From contig NC_039509.1 of NCBI RefSeq assembly GCF_003672135.1, forward strand, positions 6,014,001-6,078,000: DNA of 64,000 bases. Direction: 5' to 3'. Positions within the stretch are counted from its first letter, which is position 1, and each line of letters begins with the position of its first letter. This DNA comes from Ooceraea biroi. Its lineage: Eukaryota > Arthropoda > Insecta > Hymenoptera > Formicidae. Made by a program: the position numbers and the translations under genes. Shown piece after piece: positions 1-13,440 of the stretch. The notes beneath the pieces were generated by a model. It worked only from the letters and a program-made list of their open reading frames with translations, was not told where the DNA came from and made no database searches.

Positions 1-3000
1 AGAACGGAGAACACGCGACGGTGATGTGTCCTGCCGATGATAATAATATGCATCCTGGAAAATTACATTCTCGTTATTCCGCAGAGCGGCTAAATGTCGC
101 ACGTGAGATCTGGATGGAAGTTGTGGAGTGCGCGGAGAAGAAGCTCGGAAGCGGATGCAGTCAAATGGCAGCAGCTGGGAAACGCAGGGAGGTATTTGTG
201 AATGCGCATTTGGCGCGACAATCTCGGTCTTTTACCACACACGAGTGCGGAAAAGAGGCCGAAATGACCACATGTGTCGAACTCGAAAGAAGCTTTTACT
301 ACGTCCAAAGAAAATTTATGTATCTCGCCTATTGTTCAACGGTGCATCATGTATATATGCTTATGGAGCAAAAACTTGTAAAATATATGCATCGTACTCA
401 TCATTAAAGATTTCTAATTTCTGACATAAATTCACGTTATTTCTGTCACGTCACGATGAATTTTTCCTGGAAGTTTTCTCTCTTATTCTTCTTTCCGATA
501 GAGAATGAATCGGATCGACAAAATTTTTGTTATTTGGCAGCAAGATCGTAAACATTGTAGTATTCGTTCCGGAAATCCGTGAGTGGAAAATTCGGTCAGC
601 GGATTGAATTTCGTTGCCAAATATGTCAGTGGTCTCGAATAACGTTTGGGAGCACGTTACAAAAATTCTATTTAATAGAAACACGAGAGCAAATGGTTCT
701 GTTCTTCCGGAGTTACTCGGACTAAACTGAGAAAACGTCGTTTTCCTACTAAAGTACAAGATTGAAAAAACAGAGGTACAGAAGTAAAACACATTCGTAC
801 ATGAAATAATGTAAAATGGTTTCGCTTGCTAGTAAAATCGAATTCTCGTACGCGGTAAGCGAGTAACATTAACATTTCTGTGAGATTAGCTAATGAAAAG
901 AGTTTTCACGCTGCATGCATCATTTTCGACTCACTCTCCCTAATTTTTCATTAGATTGCGAGAAAAGTTTTTCCGATCCGAAAGAGTTTTTTGGAGTTTG
1001 CAGCGGCGCAAAGAAAGTGTCGGACGGATTACGTTGGGCTTTCCTGGCAATTTGTATACGCATACCGAATGAATCGCGACCATTAAGAGCCGTCGCCAGT
1101 CGGGGCAGACGTTTTGTGAGCTCGGATTATAGATGACCTCTCCCGGGTCACCAAGATTTCGCGCAACTTCGTAAGTATCCACTCGCTCGTCGTTAATCAC
1201 GGCCGATACTTGTCAATAGAAAGTTTAGGCGAGTAACTGAGCGTAGTTGGAGGATTCCCGGCTTTATTAGCCGATGAAGGGTTTTCAGATAAGACTACCA
1301 AGTGATCAAGCTTGCCCTTGGGCGAGAAAATTTCACTCGCGAATGGATATTCAATTAAGAGCAGGGAGATTGGAATAAGAAGTTCAGTGTCCCGGAAGCT
1401 TTCCTGATTGATCGTGACAAGCGATTCGAGCGAAAGCGTTATAAATTACAAAATCTCGAATCTAGGTAATTATGTCAGAAAAAAGAGATTTTTATATTTT
1501 CTTTTCATGCTTTATGTATAGGTAAAATTTAGATGACAAGTAAGACAACTAACAATGAAATTTTTATTAATATGTTTTGGCAAATGCATAAAAGACTCGC
1601 AAAATAATATTATATATAGCTCTCTCGAAATTCAAAATTCACTTAAACACATTTTTCCTACAAACGTCTATTTTATTGAAACTTGCAGCGAAAGACATGC
1701 AAAAGGAGCATTAATGGCGGTCGGCAGTAATAAACGGATAATTTTCGCGCTAGCTTCGTGAAACGGGAACGTTAATGGATCTCAAGTGCAATGATATATT
1801 ATCATTATATTTTTGCTTCTTTCCGAGAGAGAAAGAAAGAGAGAGAGAAAATTCTTATTAAAATATATGATAGTAGGTATCTATGCGCTACCGGAATTGA
1901 AAAACAAGAATAGCTAGAAGAGTTTAATCGTTTTAATACAAGTATGGCGTCTAGTGTTTTATACATTGAATTAATCTCTATTGCCATTACTGTCATCAAA
2001 CTGGAATAACAAAATGGAATAAAAATGAACAATAAACTTTGCATAAATTATCTCGATAATGTAGTACAAACTTGGCTCTCAAACCGCGTGTGTCAGCCGT
2101 TTATACCTAACGGAAACTTAAGTTTGCGCCCAAGCGGAATTTCCTGAGTGAGTGATCGGCACAAAACGGAGCGTGGAATATTAATTGACATTGAAATGGC
2201 GGATTCGCTCGATTTACCATCAACGAAATTTCACGCTTGCGTTGCTGCCGTGCGGAAACCGGGTATCCGTCGCGCCGGCCATACCTGCCGTACTTCGGAA
2301 CTAACGACGTTAATGGACGTTAAGCGTAATGGAAGGCTAATTATAACTACGTACCGGGATTATATTTTTCCGTCGCTCTGCCGTGGTCCATGGGGTATGG
2401 CGGTTACACGGAGGCACCGTCATAAACTCGCGACGTAATGGCGCATCGCGCGTTCGAGCTAAACGCAGCACTATCCCGCACCTGTGCACGCACCGTACCC
2501 CAGCGCGTGCGTTGTCCCTTTCGTGCTTTTTCCCTTTCCTTCTTTTTTTTAAATTTCTTTTTCTTTAACAAGCTTCGACAATTTTGAGTTTACCTTGTCA
2601 CAGTCGGTCCCTGTATGCGCAATCGCATTTTTCCCGCATTTTACTCCGATCCGCAGCGTCAATAACGCGACGCTCTTGGAAAGCTTCCAAAGCTTGCTCG
2701 GCTGCATACCGCACCGGTTAATTCCAATTTATAGTTTACCGCATAAAACCGTGTAAATATATGTGAGCTTTTAAGTCACGGCGACTTTAGGCGAGAACGG
2801 CTCTTTTACGGGTCTTTTACGGAAAACGTGTTCGTGTCCTTGATCGAACATTGCCAAACGTTGCCAAATGATTCGCGATATCTTGCTATTGTTAATTGAT
2901 CAATTGTCTCTTTCCTGTCGCAATATGTGTCGCGACAAGTGATGATGACGTTAGTGCAACCACAATAATTCGCACTCAATGGCATATGGACGTCATACAG

Positions 3001-3060
3001 GTCGACTCGCTCTCGATCTAATTCTTTTGTGATCCAAATTCAATAAAAGTACAGTTACTG
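1..3060. other. Gene-free mixed-composition stretch
   Basis: I see no supportable gene here. An open frame from the ATG at 24 runs to 407 (127 codons, + strand), but it overlaps open frames on both strands and matches no family I know. A purine-only GA/GAAA tract lies at 1825-1850. About 2.1-2.5 kb is richer in CpG. Three copies of TGTCAC follow just beyond the end, at 3135-3152. The most likely status is intronic or intergenic DNA. Confidence 0.5.
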
Positions 3061-4230
3061 TAATAAATATTTATTTCTTTTCAAATGTCCGCGTGACATT
3101 TGTGACACGTAGCAAATCCATTTGTTTCGTGTTCTGTCACTGTCACTGTCACGTCTACAAACGTTGAGTGATATTGAACAGAAATTTTCATCCGTTGACT
3201 TAAAAATAATATATACGCACATACATACGTACATTTTTATATTATTATATTATTGATCAAGTTTTAATAATAATTAGCATGCAAGTAATTAGCATTATGA
3301 TAATTTATTAAATTCAAGCATACGATGTAACAAATATTCGCGATTTTTAATCTTTAATGATTTTTATTCTAATTTTTAAAGCGACGCTTTTCTTTCTCAG
3401 TCAGATATTTTCTGTGTTTTTCAAATATAGTGCTGTCGGTAACGGTAATACACCCACTATAGGGAAGATTGGTTACGATGTCAGAGAGATGGCGGTTATC
3501 AGCAATATTATTGCACGTCTTGGCATCTCACCTCGTGCAGCTCGTTGTCGCGCGCTCTCGATAATGGACGGGCGACGCGACGCATAGTATGCGTCCTAGT
3601 GCATAATTTACGCGCAAGCTACGACCATATTCGGTTAGATGCCTTTCTACATGCTCATGGATAACCCTTCAGGAATTTCTAATCGAACTCGTGTTTGCCG
3701 CTACGTGATACACTTGGCGCGAATTCGCAGGCGTCCCGTCTATCACGTTGGCGATTATTAATTTCAAGTATCCATGCAATGCGCAAAGTGTGAACCACAC
3801 ACCGCGCCTGAAAAATCGTAACACAATATTGCAATTAATTCCTGCCAGTGAAATTCATTCCATAAAATTGTTTTATATCCTTTTATCGTATTCCGCTGTA
3901 TTCTGAAAATACTAAAACAGATATTTGTGTAAAAATGTTCAGACATTAATTACTAGAAATTAATAATGTCTGAACTAAATTAGAATATGTGTGATCCTCG
4001 GTAATAACGATATTTCATTCTCATATTTCATATTCAGTACTATTTGTGAGAAAAAATCTCAATATGAAATACAAGTTGCGTTTTTTTCAGTATTGAAGCT
4101 TTCAATTTTGCAGGTTTTACCGAGTTCGATATTACTCAGGATATTAGACCTATCCGTTTTTCCATCGAATATCACCGCACCAAAACGATATGTTAAATAT
4201 AAGGCTGATTATTAACGAGAGACGAGAGAC
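3061..4230. other. AT-rich gene-free block
   Basis: AT-rich spacer with no recognisable gene. It contains a perfect 12-bp stem hairpin at 3937-3975. At about 4081-4090 a run of T followed by CAG resembles a 3' splice site, but the frame after it is not recognisable and no matching donor is obvious. Confidence 0.5.
3937..3975. repeat. Inverted repeat (12-bp perfect stem)
   Basis: GTTCAGACATTA at 3937-3948 is the exact reverse complement of TAATGTCTGAAC at 3964-3975, with a 15-nt AT-rich spacer. It could be a relic of a small transposon, an RNA hairpin or a palindromic binding site; nothing in the flanks decides between these. The stem is read directly; function is unknown. Confidence 0.75.
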
Positions 4231-6330
4231 GTTAAATGTGAATTTTTATGGATTTACGACGTGGAAATGAAATACGCGTCGCGTTATCAGGGATCTCTTA
4301 ACTAAGGTTTAGTATGCTTTACTTGGAACGTGCCGTGCAGTTTTCCACTCGCTCGACTCACATTTCAGTTTCGGATTTCGATCGCGCGATCTCTATTTGC
4401 AGATTATAGATCAAGTTCTAGTTTTCTCCACGCGACCGTATCCAGTAGACGTCCTAGTCGGCTGCTGGTTTAATCCAGGCCGGGGCCCGAGCGATTCGAC
4501 ATGACACCGGCGCGAACTACGTCTCCCTGGGGATGCACTAAGCCAAACCTATGGTGAACACCGATGCGCCAGGCCGATACTGGGGATACGGTGACCCATA
4601 CGCGTGCGGCGTGGCACGTTGACCGTTCGAATAACTGTACGCGCGTGGATACGCGCATTAACGGCAGACTAGCAATTAAGGTAATGGCCGGATAATCGTT
4701 GCGCACGATTTGAGAAGGAATTTTCGAATCACAGCCCCTGGTCTGGTGCTGGTTACGCCATACGGAGGATCGTTGACGAGCAAATCGCGCTTACCACACG
4801 GCTTAATGTTAAATTAATTAATTAATTACGCGACTGAGGGTCGATCGTTGCACAATTCAGACGGCCGCATTAACGTGTTACCACGTGTACAAAACCTGTG
4901 AACAGGATGAAACATGACACGCATTTGAATTCAGTCAGTGCATTCGACGGTCGTGATTATTTTACAGTTCGTTCCGCATAGATTGATAGCTTTGATAGCG
5001 TTAGAATTATTGATGCTCGCTAATGTAGATATAAAATCGCGTTGCGCACGTGTGTGTCGTTTGGCTAGATAGAGTTATCGAATGTAGTATTACGAGCGTT
5101 GGTACACGTGCATTAATAGGCTCGACAATTACCTTAATCGGTCTCCACGGTCGTATTATACCGAAGGTTCCTTAATTACACGACTTCGCCGAAAATCGTA
5201 TTGTCGTCGTAATATCGCTACCATTACATCGGTGATGACGTTACAACGCGCTAAAACGCACGTGCGAACATGGTAAAAAATATCAAAACTGCAAAAACAA
5301 TCTCGCTATTATCTCTCACGATAATTAATTATGCCTAACACCGTCACGCATTAATCTGCAAGTATACCGATATTAATCAGTCGGAACACATCGGTGCAGT
5401 TAACCGTTGCGTGCAGTAATCGAAATGTTACGTTGAGTAATTAGCGGCGGGCTCAGGCGTAATCAATCAAGCGTGGTCCACGAACGAGCGGCGGTGCATA
5501 AATACGCGAACGAAACGATTGCGAACACACTCGCTTGCAAATATTTATGTACACACGTGTGCACACGCATAAATGCGTTCATTGCGTATACATTAAGATA
5601 GTAAGTGCACGTGCACGCGTTAATAAAATTAACAATTAAGATAATAACGATGACTCGTTGCAACTAATCACGAAACTGTTAACTAGATAAAAGTGATTAC
5701 GACCAGCTATCCATCTTGATCAGCGTGCTGCATTATTCGCGGCGATAGCTATGCAGAATCGCACGCAGGTATCGACGAAACGGTAGACACCATCATGCAT
5801 TTATTTTTATTCACGCGCTCGTATTTCGCGAATTTGCAAGTCATAATGTGCTAATTCCGCGTCGTGAATTTTAATGGGATTTGCCAATGTAACAAAGTTA
5901 CGTCACACCTTTCTGTATTATCCTGTAGTTCATACACACGATACATTTTTATTCGCTGCTTTATGCAGCAATTTACGCCACCCGAAACGATAATTCGCGC
6001 GTGGAGCAACCACGCTAAGTGATTAGTCGCTTTCGCATTGATTGCCGAGCATAAACGCACGGGGAAGTACGAAATTTCGATCACGTAGACGCGCATCTGT
6101 ATGCGCCCGGCTGTTCGCACATACGCGCGTTAGCGGTCCGCCGAAAGTTTGGATTACGCACGATATGCAAATGTTACGGCGGGCTCTTGATAAAAAACCG
6201 AGGGTTAATTGAACTCCGCATGCTCTACTCACTGCATGTTGGACATCGTGGAGCTTCCTGGAACGTTCTTCAACGGTATGCGTGGAGAACGCTTCATTCC
6301 ATTTAACTGTAACAAGATACATTGGAAGCG
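4231..6330. other. CpG-rich block dense in TAAT/ATTA motifs
   Basis: No gene recognised. The block combines frequent CpG with many ATTA/TAAT words, including a perfect (AATT)n run at 4812-4828. Such words are the core of homeodomain binding sites, and this texture is common in conserved introns of developmental genes. Whether it is regulatory is inference; single motifs of this length occur often by chance. Confidence 0.3.
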
Positions 6331-8110
6331 ATTGAGATGAAATTTTAATACAAAAATTGTAAAATTATTATTAAATATTCGTAATATGTACACTTCATTA
6401 CACCAGTATCTGCGAAAAGAGGAAAAGAGATACACCAGAAATTTACACGTTGCAACTCTTAATTTGTTAATATCGTCTTTTGTAATTAATATGACTGTTA
6501 ATATAAGTATACGCGCGGAATATCAATTCCGCGCGTATAAATTTCGTTCAATATAAATTAACATCGTTCGTACCAATTTTCTTTATTGCTAAGAATTATT
6601 GGCAGGTGAAAATTGCACGTATTTCCTTTACGTCGATTATTGGTTGTACAAATCGTTCGATACGTCTTGCCAGGATGTATCGGATACATATAACGTCGCT
6701 GGTGTATGGATCTCTCATCGAGAGTTGTCTAGGAAGTTGTGTTAAACTATTTTTCCGGCAGTTTACTGTACATAGTAGTAGTAGTAGAGTAGTTTAAAGT
6801 GCGCTTGGCATCATGGAGCTGAGGCTAATTATCTTTTCAAATCTTCCTTAAACTTTCTGTTCGAGCGGCACCGTAAATCTCTACAATTTTTATTATGATA
6901 ATTTATGGTACCTCCCAACCTCGCTTAACATTAACAAAATATTTGGCAACGACGACTTAAATAGCGAGAGATTGGGCGCGTGTAATGATGAGTCGTTAAA
7001 ACAGCTGCGCGCCGTACTTGATAGCGACTATGTTAAGCTGAAAGCACTGTTTCCAACAGCAGCCATCTGGTTTCCGTGAACTTCAACTTGCCATGTTGAC
7101 GGAGAAGCGTAAACTTACTCTAGTTTCCTGATGGATTACTTTTAGAGAATGCAGCCTGAGTAGCTATACTTTCCTAACGTATTAGGCGAATGCACTAAAG
7201 AATGTAACAGATCGAACGTTCTCCGATCGATGTACTGCAGTTATCGTTAATTCTATTTTTACACAGTAAACTGTAAACGCGTGAAACTCTGGTTAACTCG
7301 CGTGGAAGTTGTACGTTCATGTAGCAACGCAAAAGGAAGATAATTGTGATGTACACATGCATTTATCCGGATATACGTATGTACTGCTCTTGTTACGTGC
7401 ATTTTCTTTAATACTATAATAATAAGTTGGAGCATTCGTGTGCAATCTGAATCACGGGACAACTAGATTAGACTTTGCAGAAAGTTTATTGAATGTTCTC
7501 CACGAAGATAATCTTTGCACTTGCTTCTTTGCTTTAGTAGAGTTTGAATAAACGTAATTTTATCGTAAAAATTTTAACAAGGGAATCTCAATCCTTCTCG
7601 CTACGACGGATTGTACTTTCAATTATACGTCCAATCTCATCTTAAATATTACATCGCGCAAAATAGTTTTAATTATTAAACTGGTTATTGTCTATTATGA
7701 AATTGTCTTGTTGAATTTTTATGCAAATGCGAGTTTTACAGGCGACGAGCGTCACGCCAGAGTCCGCTAATCGAAGTAATCGAACGAATTTCTTTCACAG
7801 ATACACGCGTGGATTTTTTAAATTAAACCACATATTTTGCTTATTGCTTGGAACGAGTTTAATCTCATTGATTTACCCGGCGCCGTGACCTATATTCCTT
7901 TCGGTCAACCTTTTTCCATTCCCCTTATTCACAGCTCGTAACCAGCCGTCTCATTCCCTTTTATTATTTCCTCATGCCAACGGAGGAGACTTCTCTCTTC
8001 ATGATTGGGAAAGGTTAGTGACAAATAATAGTCGCGACATAGCTCGGCAAACTCGCGTTTTCGTACAAAGCGGAAGGTTCCTTCTCTCTTGAAAAGTGAC
8101 GAGTCATTGA
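6331..8110. other. AT-rich gene-free stretch
   Basis: No gene recognised. The notable content is the GC-rich perfect hairpin at 6508-6539 set in AT-rich flanks. Open frames are all below 70 codons. Confidence 0.5.
6508..6539. repeat. Perfect 14-bp hairpin with ATCA tetraloop
   Basis: TATACGCGCGGAAT at 6508-6521 is followed by the four bases ATCA and then its exact reverse complement at 6526-6539. The stem centre is CGCGCGG, which stands out from AT-rich flanks. A simple terminator-like element is not expected in an insect genome. A palindromic protein site, a tiny foldback relic or a structured RNA are the alternatives. Pairing is seen directly; function is unknown. Confidence 0.8.
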
Positions 8111-11100
8111 AGTTTTAACAACAATACAAAAATTTACAACAAGTTCTGGTATAACGCTTCTTTGCAACATATTCTTTTATCTTCCTTGTTTGTTGTCGGT
8201 GACGCCAGAGTATATACAACATAGACGAGAAGAAAATATTAGTTCTTTCGCGGATGCAAAGTAAAGTGGAAATAGAAGTAAAGGAACACGTGGATGTGGC
8301 ATGGAAAATAGACAAGTTTCTCCGCTCGTCGCGTCGCGTTATTTTGCTCGGTGCGGAATAAACGATAGCACAAATAGAGGAGAGAACAAGGTAAACGGAG
8401 ACAGCTAGACCACGACAGACGTGGATGAATCGATTTACGAACGGCCGAGTCACATGCCGACTGCACAGTCCACTGGTCAGAGAAGGTCTTAGTATCAATT
8501 TGCTTTGACGACAGTTTTTCGGAGTTAAAACTGTTCTGCTTACCGACCATGTAATTGCGAATATCACTGGCTCGGAAACATACCCTTGGTAGATCGTATC
8601 TTCAACCCGCGTGATGCTCTTTGTCTTATCGGATAGACTCGTCTACGATTCTCCGGATTCCCTTTCAATTCTCCTGTGAAATATGCGGAATTGAAGAGCA
8701 ATGGGAAATTTTTCTAGACACGTTACATTTTGTGCGAGCAAATTTTACGATAGCTTCTATGGAACACGTTTTCACAGGCGAATAAACGATTGAACTCGAT
8801 CGAATTCTCTAACGCTTGCTGGCTTATTATTTACTTGAATTCGCAAAAACGTTTTTTTAGAGAACGAAATCGACTTTTACAAACGATTTTGCCATCCGAC
8901 GAGCAAATTTCTTTCTCGTTGTCCGTGGTGTTTCCAGCTTTCGAAAAGTTTTTTTCTCTGTCTACACACATCGCTCTCTCGCATATCCGTCGCTGGCCTG
9001 GTCGCCGCATCTCGCTGTTCGATATTCCCTCTGGCTTCCGGAGCTCGACGCAGATAATCAGCGTAACGTAATTTGTTTTTCCACATTCGTGCTGCAATCC
9101 CAGTTCGGTCGATGTCTTTAGCAGAGATTTGAAAAAGCTCGTTGGAATTGAACGGAACGCGAGAGACCCGCGGGATAACGAGGGAATTGCATTAGAGCGC
9201 GATAAAAGTTGCGCTGTTGCAACCTTCGCTCGTTCACGTAATTACCAAGCATACTTTACTGCCAGGAGTATGTCTCTTCCTTTTTTTTCTCGTCAGCGAC
9301 AATCAATTCTGACAAATTTCTGACAAATCAGTTTGAATTACAGAGGAGAACCGGGAGAGCTCGCGCGTTTTGTTCATACGAAATCGTCAGGCGGAAATAT
9401 TTGGCACAGAGAGCGATTTTGGAACACGATAATTAATTTAATTATACGATGATACGTCGCGTTTATTCACACGGTTCAATACATTGAAATATTCTCTCTG
9501 GGTTTTTGTTGAGCTACTATTTAAATTCCAATTTGTTATATAAGTAAAACAAGTAACCGCGACTTGATGTACACGTTCCGCCATCGAGTTAGCTGAATTA
9601 TTCGCTGCTGCATTTTCATAGCAACTTTTAACTTAACTAAATAATGCGACGTGTTGTACGTAGTTAAGAATATAATCAGTCATATGAATAGTCCAATGTT
9701 CATACGATGCTCGACACACTTTTTCTGTTGCATTTTCGTACCTAATATAACAGAGTCGTAGTATTTTTGTTACATCCCGTTAGTCGTCATTTCGGTGCAT
9801 GTTGACCGGTGACTAATTGATAAAAAACATGAAAGGGATCCAGTTTCTGCACTACTCGCTGGTAAAACCAGATAGCCTAGGAGTGATAAAACATCCTAGA
9901 CATGTTCCCATGCAGCGCGCATCCACGCGCGTTCTGACTCGATGCGATGTGTGTGGCGTGTACGGCGCGCCTTACGTGCGTAATGCGCTAAACCCACGAG
10001 AAACCGCCGGGTCCCACCATAGATTGTCATTATCTCACGAAACGCTCGAAAAAAAGGGAACGAGTATGAAACGATAAAAGAGAAAGAAAGGGACAGGAGG
10101 AAAGCAGGGCACTGCTCTTGCGCAGCGGCGGTTGTACGTTGCGCGTATCTGCTCGGCGGGCCGTCGTTCTGAGTATGAAAAGTTACGTACGTGCAGATAG
10201 GAAACGCCCTTGCGCAACAACTGGGGAACGGTGACGTAATCTATAGGGACGTCTACATTTTCGCTCTGTCTTCATGCGTGCACGTTGCACGAGGGATGCA
10301 TCCCCTTGCAACGAGGGTAAAAGGTCGCGCGCGACCGCGAAATCGTCGTTTCGCATTAGATAACTGTCATAACTGTCCCGCGTGACTGATCTCTTAACCC
10401 GACACCGTGGACACGACGGAATAAACCAGAAAAAATACGAGCTACTTTGTTGGCAGGGTACCGACGCGCTCGCGAAATTATTCAACGTCCAAGCGATCGA
10501 TCTCTCGGTCTCTCCGTTGCGGCGGCATCGAAGGCAGAGATCACCATGGCGATTATGAAAATTCAGAAAATCAGGATGCACGAGAAGATTTGATTTCTTG
10601 GCAGTCGTTTCCAGCGGATATCTTCCGTGGGTTTTACCTCGGATCTCTTCTCACAAGTCTGAGAAGAGTAACCGCGCTTGCCGTAAGCGCACGCGGAAAA
10701 GTGCAGCAGTGACCACTTTGCAAATCGAATTTTCCGCTTCTAAGATGGGACGACCGTTGCCTTTTCCTTTTGCGGTGCGTGCAGCATCGCGAAATCTGGA
10801 ATTAGATTCCCGTGAAGCAGGCGTATCTAAGCGAGAGGAATGTTCCTTCCCGCGCGATTTGGCGAACTTTTCGAGCCTTGTTACGAGCGGCGGGTAGCCG
10901 CCGCCGGAGCCATTCTCATCTCGGCTTGTTGGGGAGAAGCCGTTATATATGTGCGCCCTAATAAAGAACGATTGGAACGCGTGGCGAAACGTGTCGAAAC
11001 GAGCGGAATTTCTTCTCGCGCGCCGCGAAACAAAAACCCGGAACGTGACGCTATACGTATCGAGCGGTAACGAGAGAAGAAAAGGACCCGTTTGAGAGGA

Positions 11101-11340
11101 CGACGCTAGTTCCTGGCGTGAACCATAATTTTCGTTGTCAACGAGGCACTCGATCGGTTGGGGGGGGGGGGTAGACAGAGGCATGGGTTAATTATTTTTC
11201 TTCCTTGATCACTTGGGCTGCGATCGCATCGAAGGCACATAAATTTGCTTCCCTGCACCTTACGTTTCGGGATCTTTCTTCTTCGATACTGAGTAAGAAA
11301 AAGGGATACCTCGTAATTGCAAAGTTCAAAAAAAGATCAG
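8111..11340. other. Mixed to CpG-rich block without recognised gene
   Basis: Several 90-177 codon frames occur, mostly overlapping one another on opposite strands, as expected where GC content lowers stop frequency. The longest in the window is on the minus strand at 10651-11184 (177 codons, ATG start immediately next to a C12 homopolymer as read on that strand). It has no motif I recognise and a low-complexity Ser/Arg-rich composition. I treat it as non-coding unless transcripts show otherwise. Confidence 0.4.
11160..11171 (+). repeat. G12 homopolymer
   Basis: Twelve consecutive G on the + strand. Runs this long are rare in insect DNA and are prone to length error in sequencing, so the exact count is uncertain. 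Confidence 0.85.
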
Positions 11341-12171
11341 AGACGACCGATGGTTGAACGACTTGAAGCATTGCAAGACTACAGCAGTTTTATTCTTGGT
11401 TATTTATGAAAAAGCAGAGCCTGTGCAAATCATTATTATCGTTAATCAGTTAATATCGTTTGTAATTACGATTTTATTTGTAGGTAACGAATGTTTTCTT
11501 ACTTGTGTCTTGAAATGTCAGAGTTTTTTTATCGAGAAAAACGATAATTAACAACACAAGATATGACGAGAAATTGTTTCTGCAGAAGTTACTTAATTTT
11601 CTTAATTAGGTTATTTTTTATTTAATATTTTTATTTAATTATTACTTAAGTGAAAGTTTATCCCTCGCGGCATAAACATATTTTCATATTTAATTAATAT
11701 TAGCGCAACTGTAAATAGGTAGCTCGATATTAATTGCATTCAATAATTTATTAAATGTAAAATTAGTTTGCATTACGATTATGATTTTGACATTTCAATT
11801 TCATGTTTTTTTGATATATCTCGTAAAATACAAGTGCTTCAATTTAATTTAACACATCTGTAAAATTGACGCTTCCGCAATCGGCCAGGTGTTTTACGTA
11901 CTGTAATGTATTTCATATATATGTATCAATGAAAATATTGAAAACATTCATTTTCCTACGCCTCTTTCGGTTGAATTTCAAGATCAGATATTTAATTCAA
12001 AAGTACGACAGTTCCCTGTAGTGTATGTGTATCTATATGCTACTGGAATAGGTAATGGTTTCGTATCGCAAATATATTCACGAGACGCAATGTCCCAGAG
12101 ACACGAGAAGATTCGTTCGCTCTAGAGCAAACTATCGACGCAACCGCATCCTCCTTTTTCAATACTTTTCC

Positions 12172-12189
12172 ATATATATATATATATAT
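12172..12189. repeat. (AT)9 microsatellite
   Basis: Uninterrupted AT dinucleotides directly readable; simple repeat with no gene association visible. Confidence 0.9.
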
Positions 12190-12940
12190 CTTCCTTCCTC
12201 TCTCAGTCCGTTAGTTAGATAAATTGCAACATATTATTCTTTCGCACGAGCATGCAAAGCAAATCACTATGTTATTACCTTAAACTCGTATTTCAAAGTT
12301 TTCAAGCTACACATCGATCGATAATAAACCTAAGACTCGACGCGCGGAATTAAATTTGAATCTACTCGCGCTGTTTGAAAAGAGATCAAAAGAGATGTCC
12401 AAGAGACAGGATTAAAATTAGTGACTTTTATGTAAAAAATATAAAAAATGACAGAAGAAATTCTAGAGAAAAAACCTATAGCAATTTTTATTATATTATT
12501 TTAGTACAATTATCTACGACCGAATGGAATTTTTCTTGTGTGGGAACGCATTTCGCACAGTTAACCACTGATAATATTATAAATAATAAATGCTTGGTCT
12601 CCTCTTGGGAATGTTCATTCCTCTCTTTCGTAATTGCAACTCGAATTTCTTAGACGTGGTTAAAAGGTACTCGACGAGATACCTCGAGGAAGTTACCGAT
12701 CCAATTCAACGAGAATGGAGTGGATGAAAGTCTCGAGAGTCACGACTTCTCATTTGATTGGGCAGTGCGAAATCGAATCTAGACGTTATAGAAGGAGTAT
12801 AGGCGAGTTAGATCGCCATAATACGAGAAGATTTTCAACCGGCCCCTATTCTCAGGAATTTGGATTTCCCGGCAGAAGGATATTATTATCGGAATTAACC
12901 AGGCACTTTCCTCGATACTTATATATATATGTATAGATGT

Positions 12941-12980
12941 AAAATTATATATATATATATGTATATATATATATAATTTT
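12941..12980. repeat. 40-bp AT palindrome (cruciform-prone)
   Basis: AAAATT at the left end and AATTTT at the right end flank alternating AT on both sides of a GT centre, so the whole 40 bp is a nearly perfect palindrome. Such sequences extrude cruciforms easily and are often unstable. A second short AT run lies just upstream, at about 12920-12930. Confidence 0.85.
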
Positions 12981-13440
12981 ATGTGCGACCGCGATCTGAT
13001 TTACCGAAATTGCCGATGTAATTGGAAAGCGAAATGAAATTTTATCTAGATGAACTTTGACCTCATGCGCATTGATATCGGTCGACCCAACTGCGATAGT
13101 TGTTCTTTGCTCGCTGGGTCAACTAATTTAACTGTGTAAATACCATATTGGTTCACCCAGTTGGCCGCAGTGACCAGACCATTATGCGTAATGGTTCTCG
13201 ATCAGTTTTGCAATGCGTCTTCTCCCGAATGCACAATTAATTGTTTGATCATACGTATAATAATTATTTTTATCATCTCTTTATATATTTATATTCTGCA
13301 TTTTTATATTTTCTTTCTATTCGGATTTATTGAATAATGTAAGCATAATACATTACTGCTTCTTATATAATAAACTTTTCATAAAACTACATATAGGAAA
13401 GCATTCTTGCAATGGTTTTGCTGAGGGATTTTCATCCTGA

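Larger units (their letters stand above)
11341..13440. other. AT-rich gene-free block
   Basis: No gene recognised. It holds an (AT)9 microsatellite at 12172-12189, a 40-bp AT palindrome at 12941-12980, and a near-palindrome CCATTATGCGTAATGG at 13179-13194. Confidence 0.5.

Noticed and set aside
1133..1170. ATG plus 12 codons before GTAAGTATCC
   Set aside because: The exon side of the donor lacks the usual AG, the stretch is short, and no supporting promoter or leader is visible.
8115..8567. 150-codon minus-strand frame
   Set aside because: A second minus-strand frame overlaps it, and the composition is not protein-like in any recognised way.
10651..11184. 177-codon minus-strand open frame, longest in the window
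   Set aside because: It begins beside a G12/C12 run, overlaps frames on the other strand, shows no motif, and lies in GC-rich DNA where long chance frames are expected.
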